Below, piece by piece: positions 49,003 through 59,056 of a DNA stretch of 64,000 nt. The stretch spans positions 93,378 to 157,377 of the forward strand of contig JAQGKD010000113.1 of NCBI GenBank assembly GCA_028290285.1, in the 5' to 3' direction. The position numbers were made by a program, and so were the translations under genes. The notes under the pieces were generated by a model, which made no database searches, was not told where the DNA came from, and worked only from the letters and a program-made list of their open reading frames with translations. Positions within the stretch are counted from its first letter, which is position 1, and each line of letters starts with the position of its first letter. Source of the DNA: Hyphomicrobiales bacterium. GTDB lineage: Bacteria; Pseudomonadota; Alphaproteobacteria; Rhizobiales; Beijerinckiaceae.

Positions 49003-50910
49003 TCAGGCCTCGATCTCGACCCGCACGCTCTTGCCCTCGGCCTCCGCCGCGCGGCGGATGGCTTCCTGCGCTGCGTCCACCTCGCGCTGGCGGTTCCACA
49101 TGGCGTGATAGACGCCGTTGGCGGCCAGCAGGTCCTCATGACGTCCGCGCTCGACGATCTCGCCCTTGTCGAGCACGAGGATTTCGTCGGCATTGACGAT
49201 GGTCGAGAGGCGGTGTGCGATGACGAGCGTCGTGCGGCCCTTCGAGACCCGGTCGAGCGCGACTTGAATTTCGCGCTCGGTGAACGTGTCTAGCGCCGAG
49301 GTCGCCTCGTCGAGGATGAGAATCGGGGGGCTCTTCAGGATGGTGCGCGCAATGGCGACGCGCTGCTTTTCGCCGCCTGAAAGCTTAAGCCCGCGTTCGC
49401 CGACCTGCGCCTTGTAGCCGCGCGGGATGCTCTTGATGAATTCGTCGATCTGCGCCGAACGCGCGGCTTCCTCGACCTCGGCGTCCGTCGCGTCCCACCG
49501 GCCGTAGCGGATGTTGTAGGCGATGGTGTCGTTGAACAGCACCGTGTCCTGCGGGACCATGCCGATGGCCTCGCGCAGGGAATGCTGGGTGACGGCGGCG
49601 ATATCCTGCCCGTCGATGAGGATCTTGCCCGATTGCGGCTGATAGAAGCGGAACAGCAGGCGCGAGATCGTCGACTTGCCCGCGCCCGAAGGACCGACGA
49701 TGGCGAGCGTCTGCCCGGCCGGGACCTCGAAGCTGATGCCCTTCAGGATGGCGCGGTTTGGGTCGTAGGCGAAATGCACGTTGTCGAATTTCACGGCGGC
49801 GCGGTCGATCTTCAGAGCGGGGGCGCCGGGGTGGTCCTCGATCTCGGGGTTCTGGCCGAGGATCTGGAACATCATTTCGATGTCGATCACCGCCTGCTTG
49901 ATCTCGCGATAGACCATGCCCATGAAGTTGAGCGGCTGGTAGAGCTGGATCATCATGGCGTTGACCAGCACGAAATCGCCGATCGTGTTGGTACCGTTGC
50001 GGATGCCTGAAATGCAAAGGAACATCACGACCATCAGGCCCATCGAGAAGATGAAGCCCTGGCCGGAGTTGAGCACGGCCAGGGAGACATAGCTCGACAC
50101 GCTGTTGCGCTCGTAGCGCTCCATGGAGCGGTCATAACGCACGGCTTCGCGCTCTTCAGCGCCGAAATACTTGACCGTTTCATAGTTGAGCAGCGAGTCG
50201 ATAGCCTTGGTGTTGGCGTCGGTATCGCTCTCGTTCATGTCGCGGCGAATGGAGATGCGCCAGTCTGTCGCGATGGTCGTGAACTTCAGATAGACCGCGA
50301 TCATGATGACGACGGTGAGCGCATAACGCCAATCGAACGAGAAGAAGAACACGCCGAGGATCAGCGCGAATTCCACGATGGTCGGTGCGCCCGTCAGCAT
50401 GCTCATGCGGACGATCTGCTGGATGGCTTCGCGGCCGCGCTCGAGCACGCGTGTCAGGCCACCGGTCTTGCGCTCCAGATGGAAGCGCAGCGACAGGCGA
50501 TGCAGGTGTACGAAGACCTCATTGGCGATGCGGCGCACGGCGTTCATCGCGACAGCGGCGAAGAGCGCGTCGCGGGCCTGCGTGAAGAATTGCATGAAGC
50601 TGCGCAGGAGCGCGTAGATCAGCGTCATCGCGATCGGGCCGGCGATGATGGCGGGCAACGGAATATCCGTATGGCCCGGCGTCGTCAGCATGTCCGTCGC
50701 CCATTTGAAGGAATAGGGCACGGCGATGGTGATGATCTTGGCGAGCAGCAGCAGCGCCATGGCGCCCAGCACTCGGGCCTTCAGGTCGGCACGGTCGGCA
50801 GGCCAGATATAGGGCCACAGATGCTTGACCACAGTTGCCAGCGAGGCTTCTGAATTGATCGATGTCGGGCCGGAAGGGGGAGCCGAATTTGATTTGTGGT
50901 GCGGGGTCAT
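49003..50910 (-). CDS. Atm1/ABCB7-type ABC transporter, permease-ATPase
   Basis: A 635-residue half-transporter. The N-terminal region has six membrane helices (about 45-340), with the Atm1 marks HLERKTGGLTRVLERGREAI and LLNYETVKYFGAEE. The C-terminal ATPase has Walker A (VGPSGAGKSTISRLLF), signature (LKLSGGEKQRVAIART), Walker B (PPILILDEATSALD) and switch His (IAHRLSTI). Homologues export a glutathione-linked sulfur or metal compound and support Fe-S or metal homeostasis. Upstream LysM gene is cotranscribable. Confidence 0.92.
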   Translation of the reverse strand: MTPHHKSNSAPPSGPTSINSEASLATVVKHLWPYIWPADRADLKARVLGAMALLLLAKIITIAVPYSFKWATDMLTTPGHTDIPLPAIIAGPIAMTLIYALLRSFMQFFTQARDALFAAVAMNAVRRIANEVFVHLHRLSLRFHLERKTGGLTRVLERGREAIQQIVRMSMLTGAPTIVEFALILGVFFFSFDWRYALTVVIMIAVYLKFTTIATDWRISIRRDMNESDTDANTKAIDSLLNYETVKYFGAEEREAVRYDRSMERYERNSVSSYVSLAVLNSGQGFIFSMGLMVVMFLCISGIRNGTNTIGDFVLVNAMMIQLYQPLNFMGMVYREIKQAVIDIEMMFQILGQNPEIEDHPGAPALKIDRAAVKFDNVHFAYDPNRAILKGISFEVPAGQTLAIVGPSGAGKSTISRLLFRFYQPQSGKILIDGQDIAAVTQHSLREAIGMVPQDTVLFNDTIAYNIRYGRWDATDAEVEEAARSAQIDEFIKSIPRGYKAQVGERGLKLSGGEKQRVAIARTILKSPPILILDEATSALDTFTEREIQVALDRVSKGRTTLVIAHRLSTIVNADEILVLDKGEIVERGRHEDLLAANGVYHAMWNRQREVDAAQEAIRRAAEAEGKSVRVEIEA

Positions 50911-50996
50911 GAGCTCTTTAGGTCGGGCAGCGAGCCCTGACGATCGAGCTCATGGCCGACATATAGGCGCAAAGACCGGCGAGCGCATCCACTCCG

Positions 50997-52139
50997 TCAT
51001 TTCGTCGCGGAGGGAACCACCAGAATCTGCTTCGGAAAAATCCGGGAGGGGTCGCGGATGACGGTGTTGTTGGCAGTGTAAATCTGGGTATAACGCATGC
51101 CGCTCCCCAGCATCTTGCGGCTGATGCGCCAGAGACTGTCTCCGCGCTGCACGGTCACGCTCTGGAGATCGGCGACAACAGCATCGGGGCCGACCGGCGG
51201 CGCGAGGCCGGGCACGGCCGCCGGACCGGCCGAAGCCACTTGTCGCCTGCCCGGATACTCGAAAGAAACCTCGGCCCGCGACACGACCTTGCCGTCCGGG
51301 CCGACCTGATCGGCCCGCACGGCATAGGCGCCCGCCGCCATCCCGCGCTCGACCTTGAGCGACCAGCGCCCGTCCTCGCTCGCCTGAACCGTGGCCACGG
51401 CGGCGCCATTCAGAGAAAGGCGGATCGTGGAGCCGGGAATGCCAAGGCCGGTCGCGTAGAAGCCGCCCGTGTCTTCGGCCTCGACGGTGCGGATGGAAAG
51501 TTCACGCGGGAGAGCCGCCTTCGACCCGCCCTCCGGTGCAATGGCTTTGTCGGAGAGAATACGGGTGGCGGCGCCCGGCTCGGCCAGGGCGACGACGACC
51601 TCGCCCTTGCCACCCGACGGTACCGCCACGGCCACTGTCTGCTGGATGGAGGCTGCCGTCTGGCCGTCCTGCTTGAGGCTCAGCAGGTGATCTCCGCCGC
51701 CCAGCGCGGGAGGAATCAGGGCGAACTGACCGTTGGCGTCGGCCTTCACTTCCGCGATAACCTTGTCTCCGTCGAGAAGGCGAACGAGCGAATTGGGAGC
51801 TGCGCGCCCCGCGATGACGGTCTCGCCATTCGGCTCGACGCGCACGATGTCAAATTTCGGGCCCGAGGCAGTCGAGTGCTCGTCGCCCGATACGGGCGAC
51901 GAAGGCGCAGCCAAGGCTCCGGAGGCCGCTGGGGACCCGTTCGGGGCAGGCTCTGCGGGCGAAATGCTGAGTGCTGTCGACGATTTGGCGCCCGTGGCGT
52001 CCATAGAATGCGTAGCCGGGCCCTGACTGGCCTTCTGGTCGAGCACGCGCCAGGCGAGCAGCGCCACCAGGAAGACGGCGATGGCCGTTCCGATCCCGAA
52101 CAACCAAGCCTTGGACAGACCAAACATTGTATTACTCAC
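50997..52139 (-). CDS. LysM-domain membrane-anchored protein
   Basis: A 380-residue protein with an N-terminal membrane anchor (AWLFGIGTAIAVFLVALLAW) and a Pro/Ser/Ala-rich linker. Repeated beta-sandwich/Ig-like modules follow (FDIVRVEPNGETVIAGRAAP, then a related TVEAEDTGGFYATGLGIPGS). A C-terminal LysM domain (SVTVQRGDSLWRISRKMLGS, ending KQILVVPSATK) binds peptidoglycan. Typical alphaproteobacterial LysM envelope protein; precise role unknown. Start could be ATG 52127. Confidence 0.88.
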   Translation of the reverse strand: MSNTMFGLSKAWLFGIGTAIAVFLVALLAWRVLDQKASQGPATHSMDATGAKSSTALSISPAEPAPNGSPAASGALAAPSSPVSGDEHSTASGPKFDIVRVEPNGETVIAGRAAPNSLVRLLDGDKVIAEVKADANGQFALIPPALGGGDHLLSLKQDGQTAASIQQTVAVAVPSGGKGEVVVALAEPGAATRILSDKAIAPEGGSKAALPRELSIRTVEAEDTGGFYATGLGIPGSTIRLSLNGAAVATVQASEDGRWSLKVERGMAAGAYAVRADQVGPDGKVVSRAEVSFEYPGRRQVASAGPAAVPGLAPPVGPDAVVADLQSVTVQRGDSLWRISRKMLGSGMRYTQIYTANNTVIRDPSRIFPKQILVVPSATK

Positions 52140-52233
52140 AAACTATCTACCGTGCGGAATGTAATCCGACCTCAACCCGAAAGCCAGAGCATGATCGCCT
52201 TGACCCGGCGATGCAGCGCGGCGAAAAAGAATT

Positions 52234-52836
52234 ATGACTAAGATTCGCAACGTATGTGTCTACTGTGGCTCGGCTGACGGAGCCGACCCTGTCTTCCTCG
52301 AAACAGCGACGGCGCTCGGCCAGGCATTGGCCGCGGCTGACATCGGCCTCGTCTACGGCGGCGGCAACCACGGACTGATGGGGGCGGTCGCGCGGTCCGT
52401 TCTGTCCGCCGGCGGACGTGTCACGGGCATCATTCCGAGTTTTCTCAAGAAGCGCGAGAGCATGCTCGAGGCGGCGCAGGAGCTGATCATCGTCGACGAC
52501 ATGCACACCCGCAAACGCCTCATGTTCGAGCGCGCGGATGCTTTCGTCGCCCTGCCGGGCGGCGTAGGCACGCTGGAAGAGCTGGTCGAGCAATTGACCT
52601 GGGTCCAGCTGGGCCGGCACGGAAAACCCGTTCTCATCGCCGACATCGGCGGGTTCTGGAAGCCCCTGCTCTCGCTTTTCGCCCACATGCGCGAGCACGG
52701 GTTCATCCGTGACCAGTTCGAAGTCCACTACCTCGTGTCGGAGAAGATCGGCGATGTCGTGCCAATGCTGCGGCAGGCCGCGGAACTGGCTGAGCGGAGC
52801 GGGGTGGAGCACAGGGCGCTCGACCCCAGGCTCTGA
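52234..52836 (+). CDS. LOG family nucleotide 5'-monophosphate phosphoribohydrolase (TIGR00730)
   Basis: A 200-residue Rossmann-fold enzyme of the LOG (lonely guy) family. It shows NVCVYCGSADGADPVFLETA, LVYGGGNHGLMGAVARSVLS and the diagnostic AFVALPGGVGTLEELVEQLT (PGGxGTxxE). The family cleaves nucleoside monophosphates, including cytokinin precursors, and is common in plant-associated and other bacteria. Divergent from the LysM gene. Confidence 0.93.
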   Translation: MTKIRNVCVYCGSADGADPVFLETATALGQALAAADIGLVYGGGNHGLMGAVARSVLSAGGRVTGIIPSFLKKRESMLEAAQELIIVDDMHTRKRLMFERADAFVALPGGVGTLEELVEQLTWVQLGRHGKPVLIADIGGFWKPLLSLFAHMREHGFIRDQFEVHYLVSEKIGDVVPMLRQAAELAERSGVEHRALDPRL

Positions 52837-52915
52837 TCCACAGGTTCCACACGCGGGAAGCTTGGCGGTGACTCGAACAAGCCGATACGATGGGCCCACA
52901 GATCGGGAGGGCGCA

Positions 52916-53269
52916 ATGATTCGACGTGATTTTCGTTCAGGAGCCGCTTTGACGGCCGCAGTCCTCGCCTTCATCGCGCTGCCCGCCGCCGCCTTGGAGA
53001 AGGCAAAGCCCGCGCCCAAGGGCTTCATCACGATCTCGAACGCGCGCGAATCGACGCTGCTCGAACTGGCGATCGTCTCGAAGAACAAGAAGCTCGAACC
53101 CGAGATCGTAGCGCGCGGCCTTGAGACCGGCGGCTCGACCAAGGCCAAGCTACCCAAGACCGGCGGCTGCATCTACGACATCGACGGCTTGTTCGAGGAC
53201 CAGACGACCATACAGTTGAGCGGGCTCAATCTCTGCAAGGACGGTGTGGTTCGCTTCACCGATCAATGA
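52916..53269 (+). CDS. Small exported protein, unknown
   Basis: A 117-residue protein with a signal peptide (TAAVLAFIALPAAALE region, cleavage after AALA-like site) and a conserved-looking mature part: FITISNARESTLLELAIVSK, then KAKLPKTGGCIYDIDGLFED and SGLNLCKDGVVRFTDQ, with two cysteines that may form a disulfide. An AGGG ribosome site precedes ATG 52916. It is convergent with cimA. The family is not recognised. Confidence 0.8.
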   Translation: MIRRDFRSGAALTAAVLAFIALPAAALEKAKPAPKGFITISNARESTLLELAIVSKNKKLEPEIVARGLETGGSTKAKLPKTGGCIYDIDGLFEDQTTIQLSGLNLCKDGVVRFTDQ

Positions 53270-53275
53270 GCGGGC

Positions 53276-54865
53276 TCAGGCGCCCGCTTTCATCAACTTG
53301 TAGTTGATCGCGTCGAGCAGCGCCTGAAACGAGGCGTCGATAATGTTGGCGGAGACGCCGACCGTCGACCAGCGTTCGCCCTTTGCATCGCCGAATTCGA
53401 TCAGTACGCGCGTCACCGCGTCGGTGCCGCCCTGGAACACGCGCACGCGGTAGTCCAGAAGCTCGAGATCCTCGATGAAGCCCTGGTACTTGCCGAGATC
53501 CTTGCGCAAGGCGAGGTCAAGCGCATTGACGGGGCCGTTGCCTTCGGCGACCGAGATCAGGGTCTCGCCATCGACGACGACCTTCACCACAGCTTCCGAC
53601 ACACTGACGAGTTCGCCGATCGCATTGTGGCGGCGCTCGGTGTCGACACGGAAGCGCTCGACATCGAAATAGCCGGGCACCTGTCCAAGGATCTTGCGCG
53701 CCAGCAATTCGAACGACGCGTCGGCGCCTTCATAGGCGTAGCCGAGCGCCTCCTTCTCCTTCACTTCGTCGAGAAGGCGCAACACACGGGGGTCATCCTT
53801 CGCCACTTCGACGCCGAGGCGGTCGAGTTCGGCCAAGATGTTGGATTTGCCCGCCTGATCGGAAACCAGCACCTTGCGGCGGTTACCGACGCTTTCGGGC
53901 GTGACGTGCTCGTAGGTGCGCGGATCCTTCAGCACGGCGGAGGCATGAATCCCCGCCTTGGTCGCGAAGGCCGATGCGCCAACATAGGGCGCGTGGCGGT
54001 TGGGCGCGCGGTTCAGCAATTCGTCCAGCGTGTGGCTGACCTTGGTGAGCGTCGCGAGCTTTTCCGCGTCCACCCCGATTTCGAAACGGTCGGCGTAGAA
54101 TGCCTTCAGGAGCAGCGTCGGGATGATCGTCACAAGGTTGGCGTTTCCGCAGCGCTCGCCCAGGCCGTTGAGCGTGCCCTGGATCTGGCGCACGCCGGCG
54201 CGGACGGCCGCGAAGGAATTGGCGACGCCGTTGCCGGTGTCGTCATGCGCGTGGATGCCCAGATGCGAACCGGGAATGACGCGGGCGACGGCGGTGACGA
54301 TGGCCTCGATCTCGTCCGGCAGCGTGCCCCCGTTGGTGTCGCAGAGCACAATCCAGCGTGCGCCGGACTCGTAGGCCGTTTGCGCGCATCGCAGGGCGTA
54401 TGCGGGATTGGCCTTGTAGCCATCGAAGAAATGTTCGCAATCGAGGATAGCTTCGCGGCCGTTCGCGCGCGCATGCGTGATCGAGTCCGCGATGCCCTCG
54501 ACGTTTTCATCCAGCGTGCAGCCGAGCGCGACATGGACATGATAGTCCCACGTCTTGGCAACGAAGGTGATCGTATCGGCCTGCGCTTCGAGCAGCGCTG
54601 CGACGCCGGGATCGTTTTCCGCGGAGCGGCCAGCGCGCTTAGTCATGCCGAAAGCCGCGAATTTGGCCCTCATCTTCGGCTTGCGGGAGAAGAATTCGGT
54701 GTCGAGCGGATTGGCTCCGGGATAGCCGCCCTCGACGTAATCAATGCCAAGCCCGTCGAGCATGGCCGCGATGTTGCGCTTGTCTTCCAGCGAGAAGTCG
54801 ACACCGGTCGTCTGCGCGCCGTCGCGCAGGGTCGTGTCGAAGAGAGTGAGACGTTCGCGGGTCAT
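53276..54865 (-). CDS. cimA: Citramalate synthase
   Basis: A 529-residue enzyme that condenses pyruvate and acetyl-CoA to citramalate for threonine-independent isoleucine synthesis. It shows the HMGL-like catalytic start TLFDTTLRDGAQTTGVDFSL, DIDYVEGG-type YVEGGYPGANPLD and the metal ligands HAHDDTGNGVANS. The C-terminal 140 residues are the LeuA dimer regulatory domain (LDLALRKDLGKYQGFIEDLE). Length and motifs distinguish it from 2-isopropylmalate synthase. Start overlaps the GNAT stop by one base, forming a three-gene operon with GNAT and cysS. Confidence 0.92.
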   Translation of the reverse strand: MTRERLTLFDTTLRDGAQTTGVDFSLEDKRNIAAMLDGLGIDYVEGGYPGANPLDTEFFSRKPKMRAKFAAFGMTKRAGRSAENDPGVAALLEAQADTITFVAKTWDYHVHVALGCTLDENVEGIADSITHARANGREAILDCEHFFDGYKANPAYALRCAQTAYESGARWIVLCDTNGGTLPDEIEAIVTAVARVIPGSHLGIHAHDDTGNGVANSFAAVRAGVRQIQGTLNGLGERCGNANLVTIIPTLLLKAFYADRFEIGVDAEKLATLTKVSHTLDELLNRAPNRHAPYVGASAFATKAGIHASAVLKDPRTYEHVTPESVGNRRKVLVSDQAGKSNILAELDRLGVEVAKDDPRVLRLLDEVKEKEALGYAYEGADASFELLARKILGQVPGYFDVERFRVDTERRHNAIGELVSVSEAVVKVVVDGETLISVAEGNGPVNALDLALRKDLGKYQGFIEDLELLDYRVRVFQGGTDAVTRVLIEFGDAKGERWSTVGVSANIIDASFQALLDAINYKLMKAGA

Positions 54866-55353
54866 CAGCTTTTTCCGGTGGCGACGAGTTCTTTGATCAT
54901 GGTCGTGTTGCCGAGCCATTCGTGCGCGACGACCCGCGTGTTGCGGCTTTGCGGGATGTAGCCCCGCTGCAGGAAGAACGGCTCCGCCGTGTCGCTCGCA
55001 TCGACGGAGAGTTTCTTGCCGCCGCGGGCGGTGGCGATCTTTTCCAGCGCATCGCATAGCAGCGTGCCGACGCCCAGCCGCGCCGCCGAGGGAAGCACGT
55101 AGAGGAGGTCGATCTCCTCCGTGCCGCGCAGCGACACAAAGCCGACAGGCAGGCCCTCGATGGTGGCGATGAGCGTCAGGCCTTCTGCGAGACGCGCCGC
55201 GAAGGCATCCTCGTCATCGGCCACGGCGGCCCAGGCCGCGCGCTGGCTGTCGCTGTAGTCCTCCGAGGTCAGGTCCTCGATGCTCGCCTGAAAGATGGCG
55301 GCGAGATCGGCGGCGTCGCTGGGGAGGTATGGGCGAAGGGCGGGAGTGTTCAC
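54865..55353 (-). CDS. GNAT acetyltransferase
   Basis: A 162-residue GNAT fold protein ([60 protein letters not shown], then [11 protein letters not shown]). The acetyl-CoA-binding GxGxx region is [13 protein letters not shown]. The GTG start gives a GTGA overlap with cysS; a longer frame adds 60 atypical residues. The substrate is unknown. Cotranscribed with cysS and cimA. Confidence 0.88.
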   Translation of the reverse strand: MNTPALRPYLPSDAADLAAIFQASIEDLTSEDYSDSQRAAWAAVADDEDAFAARLAEGLTLIATIEGLPVGFVSLRGTEEIDLLYVLPSAARLGVGTLLCDALEKIATARGGKKLSVDASDTAEPFFLQRGYIPQSRNTRVVAHEWLGNTTMIKELVATGKS

Positions 55354-56738
55354 CGCTTCACCTCCCATACAGTTACCAATTCGCCATCTGCATCCTTGCC
55401 GTCCTTCAGCTGGATGCCGAGGCCCGCGAGCTCGTCGCGCATGCGGTCGGACTCGGCGAAATTCTTGGCCTTGCGGGCGGCGATACGGGCGTTGACGAGG
55501 CGCTGGACGTGCAGTTCGTCGATGCCGGCCGACGCCGGGCGCCAGCCTATCCATTCGGGCAGACTCTTCTCGAAGAGGCCGAGCAAATGGCCGCAGGATG
55601 CAAGCCTCGCCCCGGCCAGCGCCACGCCGTCCTGCGCCTCGCCGTAGAGGCGGCGCAGGACGGTGATGGCCTCGGGCATGTTGAGATCGTCGCTGATCGC
55701 CATTTCGAAGTCGGGCGGGATTATCGCCGGCGACGCCGCATATTGCTTGGCGATCGGGTACATCCGATCCAGCTCGCGCTTGCTCTCTCGCAAGGACGCA
55801 ACCGTCCAGTCGATGGGCTGGCGATAATGCGTCTTCAGCATGTTGAAGCGAATGACTTCACCGGGCCAGTCCGCGAGCGCGTCGCGGATGGTGATGAAAT
55901 TGCCCAGGCTCTTGGACATTTTCTCACCCTCGACCTGCAGGAAGCCGTTGTGCATCCAAACCGACGCCATGATCGAATGGCCGAAGGCGCAGCGCGATTG
56001 CGCGATCTCGTTCTCGTGGTGCGGAAACACGAGGTCGATGCCGCCACCGTGAATGTCGAAGGTCTCGCCCAGATGCTTCCAGCTCATGGCGGAGCATTCG
56101 ATGTGCCATCCCGGACGGCCCCTGCCCCACGGGCTGTCCCAGCCGGGCTCTTCGGGCGTCGAGGGCTTCCACAGCACGAAATCCATGTCGTCGCGCTTGT
56201 AGGCGGCGACATCGACGCGGGCGCCTGCGATCATCTCGTCGAGGGGACGGCGCGACAGGCGGCCATAATCCGGCATGGAGGGCACCGAGAAGAGCACGTG
56301 GCCCTCGGCCTCATAGGCGTTTCCGGCCCCGATGAGCCGGGAGACAATGTCGATCATCTCGGCGATATGCTCGGTCGCGCGGGGCTCCACAGCGGGCTTC
56401 AGGCAGCCGAGCGCGGCGACATCCTTGTGGAAGATGGTCGCGGTTTCCTCGGTCAGCTCGCGAATGGTGATGCCCCGCTCGGCGGCGCGCGCGTTGATCT
56501 TGTCGTCGACGTCCGTGATGTTGCGGACGTAGGTCACGTGGGCGTCGCCATAGATGTGGCGCAGCAGCCGGTAGAGCACGTCGAAGACGATGATGGGGCG
56601 AGCATTGCCGATGTGTGCGAAGTCGTAGACCGTCGGGCCGCAGACATAGAGGCGCACATGGCCCGCGTCTATCGGAACGAAGTCTTCCTTCTGGCGTGTC
56701 AGCGTGTTGTAGAGCCGCAACGCTTTGTGCTGAGGCAT
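55350..56738 (-). CDS. cysS: Cysteinyl-tRNA synthetase
   Basis: A 462-residue class I synthetase. HIGH motif [20 protein letters not shown], zinc site Cys/His residues ([20 protein letters not shown]) and KMSKS motif [16 protein letters not shown]. Complete and normal in length. Starts the cysS-GNAT-cimA operon. Confidence 0.96.
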   Translation of the reverse strand: MPQHKALRLYNTLTRQKEDFVPIDAGHVRLYVCGPTVYDFAHIGNARPIIVFDVLYRLLRHIYGDAHVTYVRNITDVDDKINARAAERGITIRELTEETATIFHKDVAALGCLKPAVEPRATEHIAEMIDIVSRLIGAGNAYEAEGHVLFSVPSMPDYGRLSRRPLDEMIAGARVDVAAYKRDDMDFVLWKPSTPEEPGWDSPWGRGRPGWHIECSAMSWKHLGETFDIHGGGIDLVFPHHENEIAQSRCAFGHSIMASVWMHNGFLQVEGEKMSKSLGNFITIRDALADWPGEVIRFNMLKTHYRQPIDWTVASLRESKRELDRMYPIAKQYAASPAIIPPDFEMAISDDLNMPEAITVLRRLYGEAQDGVALAGARLASCGHLLGLFEKSLPEWIGWRPASAGIDELHVQRLVNARIAARKAKNFAESDRMRDELAGLGIQLKDGKDADGELVTVWEVKR

Positions 56739-57020
56739 GGGTTCCCCTTCGAGCCTGCTGGCGAGGGGCTTTGCTTCGGTTCGCGAAGGTCTTTGAACAA
56801 GACGGCTCCAGCCAGCGGATGAGCTAGCTAATAATGGTCGACCGAGATATGCGGGCGATGCGCGTCATGTCGGCACAATGCGCGAGCCCCGCCCCGAGGT
56901 CAAGGGAAAGCGCCTCCGGGGGCCGCCTCGCCGATCTCCCCTTAAGGAAGTTTTCACAGCAAAGCGCCAAGGTGAGAGGCGCCCAGATTGGCCGCGCGCC
57001 GTATCCAGGTCCCCAGCAAA
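56739..57020. other. Intergenic region upstream of cysS
   Basis: About 280 bases between cysS (-) and the exported protein (+). It must hold the divergent promoters, but no motif is clear. No supportable gene. Confidence 0.4.
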
Positions 57021-57338
57021 ATGCGCCTTCAGCCCTTTGTCGATTCCCTTCCCCGCCTTTTTCTGCCGCTGGCCGCAGGCGCCCTCGCGCTGTCGCTCAG
57101 CCACGCCTCGGCGCGTGCCAACGACACGTTCGTGATCGCGGCCAACGACGGCTATGGCATTGCGGAATGCCTCACGCCGGGCTCCAGCTGCGGACAGATC
57201 GTCGCCGACGCCTGGTGCGAAGCGCATGGACGCGGCGCGGCCGTGACCTTCGGGTCAGCCGACGACGTGACCGGGTCGATCCAGAAGGCGTCCGCGCCAG
57301 TGACGCCGAACGCCTTCGTGGTGACTTGCGGGGAGTGA
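57021..57338 (+). CDS. Small exported protein, unknown
   Basis: A 105-residue protein with a signal peptide (LPRLFLPLAAGALALSLSHA, cleavage near ASARA). The mature part (NDTFVIAANDGYGIAECLTP, then SSCGQIVADAWCEAHGRGAA) has four cysteines that could pair. The repeated ANDGYGIAECL-type pattern is typical of small alphaproteobacterial exported proteins. ATG 57021 is chosen because it starts the signal peptide. Confidence 0.75.
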   Translation: MRLQPFVDSLPRLFLPLAAGALALSLSHASARANDTFVIAANDGYGIAECLTPGSSCGQIVADAWCEAHGRGAAVTFGSADDVTGSIQKASAPVTPNAFVVTCGE

Positions 57339-57453
57339 ATGCCGAGCGAAGCGGAGAGTCACCGTCAAGCAGGCCACATCTCCCCTGGACAGCCGCCTCA
57401 GCCCTCATGTGGAATGGGCGGCTTAGTGGTATCGCCCTCTCCGTCCCGGTCCA

Positions 57454-58848
57454 TTACGGTCGGCCACTGAGGAGCAGAACTGTTTCTGCCAACATTTTTT
57501 TACCCAAGTCGTTCTGCTTGTTGTTATCCACGTACGGAGTAAAGAAAACTTTGCCGAAGAGTGAGTCATGATAACTAATGTCGGCGAAAGCTGTAAGCTC
57601 CGTCTGCACACCGCCCGAAATGGCGAGGATCGCGACTGATGGAAGCCAGAAAGCACCCGACGTCTTTATCCCCGCCTTAAAGGCTGCGAGCGCCCCTGAT
57701 ACATTCGCCCCAGGGTTACCTTTCATGGCGGAGCTTGCCGGCGGTCTCCCGAATAGGTACGTCCTCATGCCGATGGCGGCTTTCAGCATCTTGAATGCCG
57801 CCTCACCCTCAGCCGTTCGCGGCCTCCCGTAACCCGCACCAACGTTGCCGATTGCTGCAGATTTGGCATACATCTCGATTTGGCGATCCGAGATCCCGAG
57901 CAATTCATAAGCGTTCTTCAAATCGATAAAGCTGTAAGTAACGCCGATTTTGTTACTCAGCCAGCCATCGCTCTGCAGAATCCGGGCTACTGCGCGCGCT
58001 CTGCTGTAAACAGTCTGACCACCCGAAAAAAAGGTGACACTTTCGTCCATTTTAATGTCCACATTCGGCCCGCCGCCGATGCCCCAAATTCCGCCACTAG
58101 CCCTGATTGTCTGATGCCTGTTGGTGGTGAAATCTGAAAGCAATTGTCGGGTTGAATAATTTCGCGTTGTGTTATGTGCTTCCGAATAATTATTTATAAG
58201 CATATTGAACTTTTCGTATTTGTCCATGTATAAAGGCTGATAATACTCAGCAATGTGATAAAACTCGTTGAGGAAGTTCCCGTACTTGAGATAAATACCG
58301 GCGGCCTGCTCGGGTGTCGGCGCAGACAGGCGCGACAGGCTGTCGAGCATCTCATCGAAGTTTTTCTTATAGTCTTGGGCGATTTCGTTGCTGAGGATGG
58401 TATGATAGGCGTCATTCACATAGCCGCGTCGGTCGTCGACTGAGATACCGGTCCATGGATCATTTATTCGAGCGAGGTTGTCGATAAGCTTTTTTATCGC
58501 AGTCTTAACGTTGTTATTGTCGTCACGCATCAACTTTTTATATAGTGCCAATGCGCTCGGCTCGTAATACTGACCAAGTCTAGTTGCAAACATACACACC
58601 GCGTATAGCTGCGCCTTTTCGAAAGTAGCATTGAAGCCTGGGTAGTTGGCCTCGAACGTCTTGACGTAGGGTTCCAGATCCCCGATTTGCGGGGTACCAC
58701 GCGCCTTCGACTTCTGTGCGGAGAGAGCGTCTTGAAACGACGGGGCAGAGGTTTCAAGAGTGGGCGAAATCAAATTCGTATTGAGGGGTGCAATAATCAT
58801 TTGTGGCGACCAGTAATGGGAAAAAAACGTATTTACGCTACGTAACAT
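57454..58848 (-). CDS. AT-rich orphan gene, large soluble protein of unknown function
   Basis: A 464-residue protein without recognised family. It is mostly helical, Tyr/Asn-rich (AHNTTRNYSTRQLLSDFTTN; YYQPLYMDKYEKFNMLINNY), with no Sec signal and no membrane helix. The region is visibly more AT-rich than neighbours (19 G/C of 60 in 58201..58260). ATG 58848 is tentative; the frame opens from TTG 58872 and another ATG lies at 58800. Size, composition and solitary position suggest horizontal acquisition, perhaps an effector or mobile-element relic. This is inference. Confidence 0.75.
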   Translation of the reverse strand: MLRSVNTFFSHYWSPQMIIAPLNTNLISPTLETSAPSFQDALSAQKSKARGTPQIGDLEPYVKTFEANYPGFNATFEKAQLYAVCMFATRLGQYYEPSALALYKKLMRDDNNNVKTAIKKLIDNLARINDPWTGISVDDRRGYVNDAYHTILSNEIAQDYKKNFDEMLDSLSRLSAPTPEQAAGIYLKYGNFLNEFYHIAEYYQPLYMDKYEKFNMLINNYSEAHNTTRNYSTRQLLSDFTTNRHQTIRASGGIWGIGGGPNVDIKMDESVTFFSGGQTVYSRARAVARILQSDGWLSNKIGVTYSFIDLKNAYELLGISDRQIEMYAKSAAIGNVGAGYGRPRTAEGEAAFKMLKAAIGMRTYLFGRPPASSAMKGNPGANVSGALAAFKAGIKTSGAFWLPSVAILAISGGVQTELTAFADISYHDSLFGKVFFTPYVDNNKQNDLGKKMLAETVLLLSGRP

Positions 58849-58873
58849 CCGCTCATAGCCAATACCTGTCAAA

Positions 58874-58922
58874 GTAAGAATTGTAAGAAAATGGCGGAGA
58901 AATGTAAGAATTGTAAGGAAAT
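58874..58922. repeat. 19-bp direct repeat upstream of the orphan gene
   Basis: gtaagaattgtaag-R-aaat occurs at 58874..58892 and 58904..58922, one mismatch, period 30 bp. On the minus strand it reads TTACAATTCTTAC twice, just upstream of the orphan-gene start, consistent with a pair of regulator sites about three helical turns apart. Confidence 0.65.
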
Positions 58923-59056
58923 ACGAATCGGCATTCCCGAGGCGTCCTGCGCCGCGCCCCTACAAGTGCGCGCCACGCCAGCGTAGCAGCCACAGCGCCG
59001 GTTCCCGCGCGCGCACCGGCTGGATCGCCCTCCAACCGGTGCTGAGCGAGAGCCTG

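Noticed and set aside
55329..56822. 497-codon frame opposite cysS and 405-codon frame at 38342..39559
   Set aside because: Composition is arginine- and histidine-rich low complexity without motif, and it lies opposite cysS or pssA/psd.
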